From Sva-07 sp963710625 (GTDB taxonomy: Bacteria > Actinomycetota > Acidimicrobiia > Acidimicrobiales > Ilumatobacteraceae): a stretch of DNA of 64,000 nt. Positions 1-7,034 of this stretch are shown piece after piece. The stretch is from the NCBI GenBank assembly GCA_963710625.1, contig CAVQBG010000008.1, positions 372,001 through 436,000 of the forward strand, given 5' to 3'. Every line of letters begins with the position of its first letter. Within the stretch, counting starts at the first letter, position 1. The position numbers and the translations under genes were made by a program. The notes beneath the pieces are model-generated. The model did not search any database, was not told the DNA's origin, and saw nothing but the letters and a program-made list of their open reading frames with translations.

Positions 1-627
1 TATTGGGCCGAGGACGTCTACGCCCTCGGTATCGGCAGCTGGCAGTGGTTCGCCTTCTTCCCCGACTCGATCTACGAGACCTTCGGCCTCGAACGGCGTC
101 TCGCCCGCGGCATGGCGTTCCACTTCGCTTTCGGCTGGCTGTTCGTGATCAACGGAGCGATCTACGTGATCTACCTGCTGGCAACCAAGGAGTGGCGACA
201 CATCCTCCCCGACCGCCACGCCGCGAAGGAGGCGAAGGGCGTCGTCCTCCACGACCTCCACCTCAAGAAGGAGATGCCGCCGCAGGGCAAGTACAACGCC
301 GCACAGCGCATCTCGTACACGGCGGTGCTGGTGATGGCGCTGGTCATCGTCGTCAGCGGTTTCGCCATCTACAAACCGACGCAGCTGTACCCCTTGCCGC
401 TCCTCTTCGGCGGGTACCAGGGCGCCCGCCTCGTCCACTTCTGGATGACGATCGGGCTGTTGCTGTTCTTCCTCGTCCACGTATTGCAGGTGATCCGGTC
501 CGGGTGGGGCAACTTCCGCTCGATGGTCACCGGGTACGTGGTCGAACGTCGAACATCGGCAAGCACCGAGACCGAAGAGCGTCCCACCGTGGGATCCTCC
601 TCCGCCGAGAGGGAGGTGTCGGCATGA
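1..627 (+). CDS. Cytochrome b561-type membrane subunit (5' end off window)
   Basis: Membrane heme subunit of the cytochrome b561/formate-dehydrogenase-gamma type, probably moving electrons to the molybdoenzyme encoded next. The frame is open from base 1 (YWAEDVYALGIG...), so the true start lies to the left; 208 residues are visible. Hydrophobic spans sit near visible residues 40-60, 103-123 and 146-165, with His41, His146 and His160 as possible heme ligands. The tail is polar. Its stop overlaps the next ATG (ATGA), so the two are translationally coupled. The family call rests on span pattern and context; the exact subfamily is not certain. Confidence 0.8.
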   Translation, partial: YWAEDVYALGIGSWQWFAFFPDSIYETFGLERRLARGMAFHFAFGWLFVINGAIYVIYLLATKEWRHILPDRHAAKEAKGVVLHDLHLKKEMPPQGKYNAAQRISYTAVLVMALVIVVSGFAIYKPTQLYPLPLLFGGYQGARLVHFWMTIGLLLFFLVHVLQVIRSGWGNFRSMVTGYVVERRTSASTETEERPTVGSSSAEREVSA

Positions 628-1412
628 GCGAGCAGGAGCCCACTCGCGAGGAACAGCTCCGCGCCGACGTCGAGGGTGCGCCGACCATCCCGCTGTCGGA
701 GTTCAAGCGCCGGTCGCGCCGCTCGTTCCTGATGGGCGCGGTCGGCGTCGCCGGTGCCTACGCCGGATGGCGTTGGCTGCAGGACCAGCCCGACGTCGGT
801 GGCATCCCCGAGCCGTTGCGCGACCAGCTCGAGCGGAACGAGACCCTCTGGAGCAACCTGTCCGAGGCCCGGTCGGCGCCGGAGCACCCGATCTCGAAGG
901 CGACGCCGATCCAGGTCAACGGCCGTATCGGCATCCGCAACGAGATCGATCCGGCGGACTGGACCGTCCGCGTCGAGGGCCCCGACGGCGAACTGCTCGA
1001 CGAGCTCGACATCTCGGCCTTCGAGGCCCTCCCCCAGCGCGACATGGTCATCGAGCACAAGTGCATCGAGGGCTGGTCGAACATCACCCACTGGGGCGGC
1101 GCCCGCTTCTCCGACTTCCACGCCCGCTACGCCGACCGGGTCGATGACGTGCCCCATGTCGGCTTCGAGACCCCCGACGGGCTCTACTACGTCGGCTGGG
1201 ACATGCCGTCGGCCATGCACCCACAGACGATGTTGGCCCTGCGTCTGGACGATCAGCCGCTCGATCTCGACCACGGTGCCCCGCTCCGGCTGGCGACCCC
1301 GAACAAGTACGGCATCAAGTGCATCAAGCGCATCGGCGTGATCCGATACAGCCGCGAACGCCCGGCGGACTACTGGGCCGAACGCAGCTACGACTGGTAC
1401 GCGGGGCTGTGA
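624..1412 (+). CDS. Tat-exported YedY/MsrP-like molybdopterin oxidoreductase
   Basis: Single-domain molybdopterin oxidoreductase of the sulfite oxidase/YedY fold, 262 aa. A twin-arginine signal is visible near residues 29-48 (KRRSRRSFLMG then a hydrophobic stretch), so it is exported folded. Cys147 in IEHKCIEGWSN is in the position of the Mo-coordinating cysteine. The WGGARFSDF segment and the C-terminal APLRL...YGIKCIK stretch are typical of the family. It shares ATGA overlap with the upstream cytochrome and overlaps the next gene, forming a redox operon. The substrate (sulfoxide or other) cannot be read from sequence. Confidence 0.9.
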   Translation: MSEQEPTREEQLRADVEGAPTIPLSEFKRRSRRSFLMGAVGVAGAYAGWRWLQDQPDVGGIPEPLRDQLERNETLWSNLSEARSAPEHPISKATPIQVNGRIGIRNEIDPADWTVRVEGPDGELLDELDISAFEALPQRDMVIEHKCIEGWSNITHWGGARFSDFHARYADRVDDVPHVGFETPDGLYYVGWDMPSAMHPQTMLALRLDDQPLDLDHGAPLRLATPNKYGIKCIKRIGVIRYSRERPADYWAERSYDWYAGL

Positions 1413-2056
1413 ACGCACGCCTGCTCGCCGGGATCGGTGCGGCCGTCGTCGCCGTCGTGATCGGCGCCGCGTTCGTCATCGGTGGCGACGACGACTCGAC
1501 GCCCGCAGACGACAACGCCACGACGTACCTGGCCGAGGGCACCACCGAACAGCCGACAGCGACCGTGCCAACCGTGCCGTCCGTCGAGACCCCAGATCTC
1601 CCCGATCGCGGCATCCACCCCCAACTGCTCGACATCGACGGCTGGCTCCAGAGCGACGTCACCTCACTCGAGCAGCTCCGGGGCAAGGTCGTCGCCGTGC
1701 AGTTCTGGACCTTCGGTTGCAGCAACTGCCGGGCGACGCTCCCCCACATGCAGGAGCTCGACGAGAAGTACGCCGACCAGGGCTTCGAGATCGTGGGGAT
1801 CCACGCTCCCGAGTTCTCCTACGAAGCCGAGGTGCCGAACATCGAAGAGGCCGCCGCCGAACTCGGCGTGACGTGGCCGATCGTGCTCGACACCCGCAAG
1901 CGAACGTTCCACTCGTGGCAGGAGGGCCCGACCGGCCACTGGCCGCGCGTCTACCTGCTCGACCGTGACGGCCACATCCGCTACGACCACATCGGCGAAG
2001 GGCACTACGCACAGACCGATGCCGCCGTGCAGGCGCTGCTCGCCGAGCCGAGCTGA
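1409..2056 (+). CDS. TlpA/ResA-like membrane-anchored thioredoxin
   Basis: Extracytoplasmic thiol-disulfide protein, 215 aa. I chose GTG at 1409 because it gives a GTGA overlap with the molybdoenzyme stop and puts an N-terminal membrane anchor at residues 4-25. A Thr/Pro-rich linker follows, then a redoxin domain with the active-site pair C104-S-N-C107 (WTFGCSNCR). The family's later cis-proline region is present (GHWPRVYLLD). Position before a CcdA-like gene suggests it is kept reduced from the cytoplasm and keeps the neighbouring exported molybdoenzyme or cytochrome in shape. Confidence 0.88.
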   Translation: MNARLLAGIGAAVVAVVIGAAFVIGGDDDSTPADDNATTYLAEGTTEQPTATVPTVPSVETPDLPDRGIHPQLLDIDGWLQSDVTSLEQLRGKVVAVQFWTFGCSNCRATLPHMQELDEKYADQGFEIVGIHAPEFSYEAEVPNIEEAAAELGVTWPIVLDTRKRTFHSWQEGPTGHWPRVYLLDRDGHIRYDHIGEGHYAQTDAAVQALLAEPS

Positions 2057-2074
2057 CCGAATGGGTCAGCGCCG

Positions 2075-2680
2075 GTGATCCCTGCGTTCCTCGAAGCGAT
2101 CCGCGCCACCACGCAGCCGTGCACGCTGCTCCTGCTGATCCCACCGCTGATGATGGCAGTCGCCACACGCGGACGATGGGCGCCCGTCGCAGCGATCTGC
2201 ACCGGGGCCGTGCTCGGTGGCTGGGTGCTCGCCGCCAACATCGTTGCGTTGTCCGACACACAATTGCAGCTCAGCGGTCTGCTCGTGGCCGCAGCGATCG
2301 GCGCAGTCGCGGCGGCACCGAGTGTGGCGTGGCTCGGCTGGGCCGACACCTCGCTCGCCCGGACCCTCATCGCCGGCACCGTGACCTTCGTCGCCACGCT
2401 CTGGTGGCGGCCGTGCATCGGGCAGGAGCTCGGGGCGATCCTCACGGCCTCACGACAGGGGCTCCTCGATCAACTCCCCGGGATCATCGCCTACATGCTC
2501 GGTGCGATTGTCCCGCTGCTTGCCGTGGTGCTGATCATGCGGGCGATCGACCCGTCGCCGTCCACGACTCGCCGCGCAGCCCTCGTTGCGTCCGCAGCCG
2601 GCGTGATCGTCGCCGGAGCGACGGCCCTCGGGCGCCACCACGAACTCGTCACCGCCCTCACCGGGTGGACGATGACCTGA
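2075..2680 (+). CDS. CcdA/DsbD-like membrane thiol transporter
   Basis: Polytopic membrane protein, 201 aa, with about six hydrophobic spans. It resembles the CcdA family, which passes electrons from cytoplasmic thioredoxin to outer thioredoxins. The two expected membrane cysteines are seen at C16 (ATTQPC) and C114 (WWRPCIG). GTG start; it follows the TlpA-like gene by 18 bp. The 7-bp dyad GCTGACC/GGTCAGC (2052-2070) straddles the upstream stop and may limit read-through or just be chance. Pairing with the thioredoxin gene is the strongest support for the call. Confidence 0.8.
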   Translation: MIPAFLEAIRATTQPCTLLLLIPPLMMAVATRGRWAPVAAICTGAVLGGWVLAANIVALSDTQLQLSGLLVAAAIGAVAAAPSVAWLGWADTSLARTLIAGTVTFVATLWWRPCIGQELGAILTASRQGLLDQLPGIIAYMLGAIVPLLAVVLIMRAIDPSPSTTRRAALVASAAGVIVAGATALGRHHELVTALTGWTMT

Positions 2681-2683
2681 CCG

Positions 2684-2872
2684 TCACGCGCCGCGGAGGT
2701 CGCGCCGGAGAAGCGCCCGCCCGAACAGCCGCGCCACGACAGCGGCGAACGGCAGCAGCACCTCGGCGGCGAGGGCGTCGATCAACATCACGGCGTCGAC
2801 ATGCCAGCGCCAAGGGCGGCATCCGCCGCGCCGACGGTAGCCACCGCCCACGACTGCGGAATACCGCTGCAC
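2684..2872 (-). CDS. Possible small protein, unknown
   Basis: A 62-residue GTG-initiated frame fills most of the gap between the CcdA-like and DDN-like genes, on the opposite strand and ending 4 bp from the CcdA-like stop. The C-terminal half is hydrophobic (residues ~28-50) and then basic, as in a one-span membrane peptide. No family recognised and no convincing ribosome binding site. It may be a chance open frame in high-GC DNA. Confidence 0.22.
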   Translation of the reverse strand: MQRYSAVVGGGYRRRGGCRPWRWHVDAVMLIDALAAEVLLPFAAVVARLFGRALLRRDLRGA

Positions 2873-2892
2873 GGCCGCCGGTTGTCGCGACT

Positions 2893-3246
2893 ATGACAAC
2901 GATCCCCACCGACATCGCCCGACGCGGCTTCGCGACCCTCAACGCAGTCGTCCGGCCAGCCGTGCGCGCCGGGGTCGCCAACCCGCTGCCGATCGGCGCC
3001 GGGGCGGTCGTGCTCGAGACGACCGGGCGGTCCTCCGGACTGCCACGGCCGGTGCCGGTACTCGCCACGCGTGTTGGCGACACGCTCGCCGTGAGCACCG
3101 TTCGCTCCGATTCCCAGTGGCTGCGCAACATCGAAGCCGACCCCGCTGTCGCGGTCTGGCTCGGCGGTCAGCGCCGGACGGCCACAGCATCGGTCTCCCG
3201 CGGCGCCCTCAACCGGGTGCGCGTCGAGCTCACGCCGACGAGCTGA
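2893..3246 (+). CDS. DDN-like deazaflavin (F420)-dependent nitroreductase family protein
   Basis: Split-beta-barrel protein of the deazaflavin-dependent nitroreductase (Ddn, PF04075-type) family, 117 aa. Seen: an N-terminal helix, then NPLPIGAGAVVLETTGRSSGLPRPVPVLA, the segment in which family members read TTGRKSG.R...P, and the downstream SQWLRNIEADPAV helix. Such proteins use F420H2 to reduce quinones or nitro compounds. ATG at 2893 is the only sensible start. It overlaps the convergent PPOX-like gene by 17 bp at the 3' ends. Confidence 0.82.
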   Translation: MTTIPTDIARRGFATLNAVVRPAVRAGVANPLPIGAGAVVLETTGRSSGLPRPVPVLATRVGDTLAVSTVRSDSQWLRNIEADPAVAVWLGGQRRTATASVSRGALNRVRVELTPTS

Positions 3247-3649
3247 GTTCCGAACCGGTCGGCCCCTCACCCCCCGACGGGCCGACCGGTTCACCATCGT
3301 TTCCGCACGCGGTGGACGAGCCGCCGACACCCGGCGCCGCCGGCCGGTGCAGTACCGCTCCCGACGGGTCGAACAGAATACGGCCCTCGGCGTCGACCTC
3401 GGCGGTTCCGTCGACGATCAGGCTGTACCCGTCGGGCGCCACGGGCGGGTAGCACAGCGTGACCGCCGGTCGTTCGCTCGCATTGCGCGCCGTTCCCCGG
3501 CCGACATCGATCGCCAGGCGCTCGGCCTCCCAGCGGGGCATCACCGCCACGATGTGTGGGCGAAGGTCGTCGCGCACGGTGAGCAGATACGCCCACCCCC
3601 GCTCGGCGGTCGCCACCTCGAGGTCGGGGATCGCCACGGGGATGCTCAT
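3230..3649 (-). CDS. PPOX/FMN-binding split-barrel family protein
   Basis: 139-aa protein of the pyridoxamine-5'-phosphate oxidase-like split-barrel superfamily, possibly flavin- or F420-dependent. Seen: the N-terminal barrel strands (GWAYLLTVRDDLRPHIVAV) and a later VTLCYPP...YSLIVDGTAEV segment, in the usual order. The C-terminal 30 residues are Gly/Ser-rich and unconserved-looking. ATG at 3649 was chosen because residues further upstream in the frame do not look like protein. Its 3' end overlaps the convergent DDN-like gene. Substrate unknown. Confidence 0.75.
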   Translation of the reverse strand: MSIPVAIPDLEVATAERGWAYLLTVRDDLRPHIVAVMPRWEAERLAIDVGRGTARNASERPAVTLCYPPVAPDGYSLIVDGTAEVDAEGRILFDPSGAVLHRPAAPGVGGSSTACGNDGEPVGPSGGEGPTGSELSSSA

Positions 3650-3730
3650 GTGCCGAGCGTAGGCGCCCGGACTCCGCTGGCGCCGAGTGCGGCCACGTAG
3701 TGTCACGGCGGGGAAGAGAGGGGAACACCG

Positions 3731-4927
3731 ATGACGACCGTCGAGGACGAGCCGACCGACTCGTTGACCGAATTCCGGGCCAGGGTGCGGGCATTCTTCG
3801 CAACGCTGGCGGACCGATTGGCGGACGTCGACGGCACCGTGGCGCGAGGCAAGGCCTACCGGCGAGCGCTGTGCGACGCCGGTCTCGCGGGAATCTCCTA
3901 CCCGACCAGCCTCGGAGGTGCCGGACTGCCCCCGGACTACGAGACGGCCTTCCGTGAGCAGAGCCTCGAACTGCTCCCCGGCGAGGACGCCCTGTTCGGT
4001 CTCGGCCTCGGCATGGTCGTGCCGACGCTGCGCGACCACGCCTCGGAGGAACTCCAACAGCGATTCATCCCGCCGGCGTTGCGCGGCGACGAGATCTGGT
4101 GCCAGCTCTACTCGGAGCCGGGCGCCGGCTCCGACCTCGCCGGGTTGACCACCCGCGCTGTCCGCGACGGCGACGAGTGGGTGATCAGCGGACAGAAGGT
4201 CTGGACGTCACAGGCACACGTCGCCGACCTCGGCATCCTGCTCGCACGAACCGACTTCGACGTGCCCAAGCACAGCGGCATCACGATGTTCGCCCTCCCG
4301 ATGCACCAGCCGGGAGTCACGGTCCGCCCGCTCGTGCAGATGACGGGCGCCGCCGAGTTCAACGAGGTGTTCCTCGACGAAGCCCGCGTGCCCGCAGAGT
4401 GGGTCGTCGGTGACGTCAACGGCGGCTGGAGGCTCGCGGTCGCACTTCTCGGCCACGAACGCACATCGCTTGGCCGCGGCAACCTCACCGATGACGAGAA
4501 CAAGTCGAAGGCCGGCCGCTCGCCACTCCCCGTCAGCGGGTTGATCGACCGGGCGACCGAACAGGGCCGGATCAACGACGCCGTCACACGCGACGGCCTC
4601 GCCACTGCCTACATCGGCGAGCACCTGGTGCCGTGGGGAACCAGCCGTCGCCTCCACCCATCGATCGGCAAGCTCTGGCGAACGATCCAGGGTCGACACT
4701 GCGCCCAGCTGGCCAACGAGATCGGTGGCGCGACCGCCACAGCATGGGAAGCCGACGACACCGACGCCGACTACTGGGCGTATCACGTCCTCAACTGCCG
4801 GGGCATGTCGCTCGGCGGCGGGACCGACGAGATCCAGAAGAACACGCTCGGCGAGCGGGCGCTCGGACTGCCACGCGAACCGGGCCCCGACCGAACGACC
4901 CCGTTCTCCGAACTCCCGAGGAACTGA
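3731..4927 (+). CDS. Acyl-CoA dehydrogenase family protein
   Basis: FAD-dependent acyl-CoA dehydrogenase, 398 aa, full length. Seen: an N-terminal helical domain, the middle-domain signature WCQLYSEPGAGSDLAGLTTRA and WVISGQKVWTSQA, and the C-terminal GGGTDEIQKNTLGERALGLP stretch. A purine-rich ribosome binding region (GAGAGGGGAAC) precedes the ATG. The stop overlaps the next start (TGATG), so it is coupled to the enoyl-CoA hydratase gene. Together they would carry out two consecutive beta-oxidation-type steps; the chain specificity is not evident. Confidence 0.92.
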   Translation: MTTVEDEPTDSLTEFRARVRAFFATLADRLADVDGTVARGKAYRRALCDAGLAGISYPTSLGGAGLPPDYETAFREQSLELLPGEDALFGLGLGMVVPTLRDHASEELQQRFIPPALRGDEIWCQLYSEPGAGSDLAGLTTRAVRDGDEWVISGQKVWTSQAHVADLGILLARTDFDVPKHSGITMFALPMHQPGVTVRPLVQMTGAAEFNEVFLDEARVPAEWVVGDVNGGWRLAVALLGHERTSLGRGNLTDDENKSKAGRSPLPVSGLIDRATEQGRINDAVTRDGLATAYIGEHLVPWGTSRRLHPSIGKLWRTIQGRHCAQLANEIGGATATAWEADDTDADYWAYHVLNCRGMSLGGGTDEIQKNTLGERALGLPREPGPDRTTPFSELPRN

Positions 4928-5670
4928 TGACCGAACCCACCCGCGAGCCGTTCGTCAACCGGATCGACCGCGACCGTCTCGCGATCATCGAGCTGAATCG
5001 GCCCGACCGCAAGAACGCCATCATCCCCCCGATGCTCGACGAACTCGCGGCCGTCGTGACAGCAGTGAACACCGACCCCGATGTCCACGCCGTGCTCCTG
5101 TGCGGTGCAGGCGGCGCATTCTGTTCGGGGCTCGACCTCACCGAGTACAACGCCGACCCGCCACCCGCATGGCTGGCGATCTCGGGCACGTCGGTGCAGG
5201 CCGCACACACGGCGCTCGGCGCCTGCCCCCATCCGATCGTCGTCGCACTCGAGCGCTATGCGATCAATGGCGGTGCGGCGTTTGCGCTCGCCGGCGACCT
5301 GATCGTGTCCGGTCGTGACGCCTGGCTCCAGGTCGGCGAAGCACGTCTCGGGATGAATGCCCCGATGAACCTCGCGTGGCTCGTGGCCCGCTACCCGATG
5401 GCGACCGTCATGCAGGTCGTGCTGGCCGGCGAGCGGCTCCCCGGGCCGGAACTGCACCGCCTCGGCATCGCGTACGAGGTCGTCGACGACGAGGTCGTTC
5501 GAGCACGGGCGGAGGAACTCGCGGCGACGGTCGCGGCGTTCCCTCCGGGGGCGGCGCGACGCCTGAAGACCGCCGCACTGCGCCTGGCCGAATCGGGTCC
5601 GATCGGCGTCGACTGGTTCACACGCGCGGCGGCCCTCGCTCCGGCCGCGGCGCCTCCGCCGACCCGCTGA
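4927..5670 (+). CDS. Enoyl-CoA hydratase/isomerase family protein
   Basis: Crotonase-fold protein, 247 aa. Seen: the oxyanion-hole strand LLCGAGGAFCSGLDLTEY and the second loop YAINGGAAFALAGDLIVSG, followed by the usual helical C-terminus. The position that holds the catalytic Glu in many hydratases is not clearly present in the NGGAAFALAGDL loop, so activity could be isomerase, hydrolase or other. Starts at ATG 4927 inside the upstream stop, consistent with one operon with the acyl-CoA dehydrogenase. Confidence 0.88.
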   Translation: MTEPTREPFVNRIDRDRLAIIELNRPDRKNAIIPPMLDELAAVVTAVNTDPDVHAVLLCGAGGAFCSGLDLTEYNADPPPAWLAISGTSVQAAHTALGACPHPIVVALERYAINGGAAFALAGDLIVSGRDAWLQVGEARLGMNAPMNLAWLVARYPMATVMQVVLAGERLPGPELHRLGIAYEVVDDEVVRARAEELAATVAAFPPGAARRLKTAALRLAESGPIGVDWFTRAAALAPAAAPPPTR

Positions 5671-5691
5671 AGCAACATTCCGCACGATTCC

Positions 5692-5724
5692 CGATATTCC
5701 CGACCAGATTTGTCGGGAATATCG
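5692..5724. promoter_or_regulatory. 13-bp perfect inverted repeat before peroxiredoxin gene
   Basis: Arms CGATATTCCCGAC (5692-5704) and GTCGGGAATATCG (5712-5724), 7-base spacer, no mismatch. It lies 22 bp after the enoyl-CoA hydratase stop and 60 bp before the peroxiredoxin ATG. No T-run follows, so it may be a repressor operator rather than a simple terminator. Confidence 0.6.
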
Positions 5725-5783
5725 ATAGTTTGCTACGGCGACGCCGACCGGTGTCACATCGGTTCAACTCGAGGAGATCCATC

Positions 5784-6419
5784 ATGGCCGTCCGTCTCGG
5801 CGACACCGCACCCGATTTCACCACCCCGACCACACAGGGCGAGATCAGCTTCCACGACTGGCTCGGCGACTCGTGGGGCGTGCTGTTCAGCCACCCGAAG
5901 GACTTCACCCCGGTCTGCACCACCGAGCTGGGCTACGTCGCCAAGATCAAGCCCGAGTTCGACAGGCGCAACGTCAAGGTGATCGGCCTGTCGGTCGACT
6001 CGGTCGACAGCCACGTCCGGTGGGAGGGTGACATCGAGGAGACCCAGGGCACTGCGGTCAACTTCCCGATGATCGGCGACCCCGATCACACGGTCGCCGA
6101 CCTGTACGACATGATCCACGAGAACGCCAGCGACACGCTGACCGTTCGTTCGGTGTTCGTGATCGGCCCCGACAAGAAGGTGAAGCTCACCCTCACCTAC
6201 CCCGCGTCGACCGGCCGCAACTTCGACGAGATCCTGCGCGTGATCGACAGCCTCCAGTTGACCGCCGACTACAAGGTCGCCACACCCGCCAACTGGAAGG
6301 ACGGCGAGGACGTGATCATCGTGCCCGCGCTCTCCGACGACGATGCGAGGGAGCTGTTCCCCGCCGGCTGGAACCCCGTGAAGCCCTACCTCCGCGTCAC
6401 CAAACAGCCCAACCGCTGA
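5784..6419 (+). CDS. 1-Cys peroxiredoxin (Prx6 type)
   Basis: Thiol peroxidase, 211 aa, that reduces H2O2 or organic peroxides. The peroxidatic Cys45 sits in the motif SHPKDFTPVCTTELG. There is no second cysteine anywhere in the protein, so it is a 1-Cys enzyme needing an outside reductant. The long C-terminal extension (DYKVATPANWKDGEDVIIVP) is diagnostic of the Prx6 subgroup. A strong GAGGAG ribosome binding site sits 8 bp before the ATG. It is probably transcribed alone from the upstream region containing the 13-bp inverted repeat, and ends at a bidirectional hairpin. Confidence 0.95.
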   Translation: MAVRLGDTAPDFTTPTTQGEISFHDWLGDSWGVLFSHPKDFTPVCTTELGYVAKIKPEFDRRNVKVIGLSVDSVDSHVRWEGDIEETQGTAVNFPMIGDPDHTVADLYDMIHENASDTLTVRSVFVIGPDKKVKLTLTYPASTGRNFDEILRVIDSLQLTADYKVATPANWKDGEDVIIVPALSDDDARELFPAGWNPVKPYLRVTKQPNR

Positions 6420-6446
6420 CCCGCCATCCCCCACACCGACCCGCAG

Positions 6447-6504
6447 CCCCCGAAAAATGCCTGGATGTGCGCGCTGAGCGCGCCATTCGACGCATCTTTC
6501 GGGG
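6447..6504. terminator. Bidirectional hairpin between convergent genes, repeat family A copy 1
   Basis: Outer arms CCCCGAAAAATGC (ending 6460) and GCATCTTTCGGGG (6492-6504) pair except for one position. Inside is a second perfect stem, GCGCGCT-G-AGCGCGC (6469-6483). A-run and T-run flank the stems, as in a two-way intrinsic terminator. A related element lies at 50686-50740, also between convergent genes. Confidence 0.75.
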
Positions 6505-6536
6505 TTTGGGGAGTGGGTGGGGGTGGGGTGGGGCGG

Positions 6537-7034
6537 TCAGAGCCAGTTGGCTTCGACCCAGGTGCGCACCGGTGGCGCGAGGCGATCGAGATGATCGGCG
6601 GGGCGCTCGCGGATCTGGGTGGCAGAGATCGGCACCGTCGTCCGGTCCGCATCGACCACGACGTGGTCGGCCTCGAAGCGCGACGCCAGCTCCACCACGT
6701 AGTCGTCCGACGAGAAGACGACGTGCGGGCCCTCCGGGTGGGGCCAGTGATCCGTGAACAGCTCGATCCAGCGACGCCAGAGGTCCTCGTCGTCGAAGTC
6801 GGTGCGCAGGGAATGACGCACCTCGATCACCGTGACATGCGGATGCAGCTCACCGAGCCACCGTGCGCGCATCTCACCCGGCGCGGTGTCGCGCTCGTCG
6901 GAGCTGTTGACGAACACGACCAACCGGTCGCACCGGCCGGCCGCCCAGTCGATCATGTAGGAATGACCGAGATGCGGGGGGTCGAACCTCCCGACGATCA
7001 GCCCCGTCGGATGCCGATCGTCGAGCGCGGTCAC
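6537..7034 (-). CDS. NMN adenylyltransferase-like nucleotidyltransferase
   Basis: 165-aa nucleotidyltransferase of the HxGH superfamily, most like nicotinamide-nucleotide (or NadR-type) adenylyltransferases that make NAD+. Seen: GLIVGRFDPPHLGH near residues 11-24 (the HLGH motif binds ATP phosphates) and the C-terminal TTVPISATQIRERP (the ISxTxIR signature). GTG at 7034 was chosen because it overlaps the upstream stop (GTGA), indicating coupling to the giant cyclase/ATPase gene. A role in NAD supply is inferred; related enzymes can use other nucleotides. Confidence 0.82.
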   Translation of the reverse strand: MTALDDRHPTGLIVGRFDPPHLGHSYMIDWAAGRCDRLVVFVNSSDERDTAPGEMRARWLGELHPHVTVIEVRHSLRTDFDDEDLWRRWIELFTDHWPHPEGPHVVFSSDDYVVELASRFEADHVVVDADRTTVPISATQIRERPADHLDRLAPPVRTWVEANWL

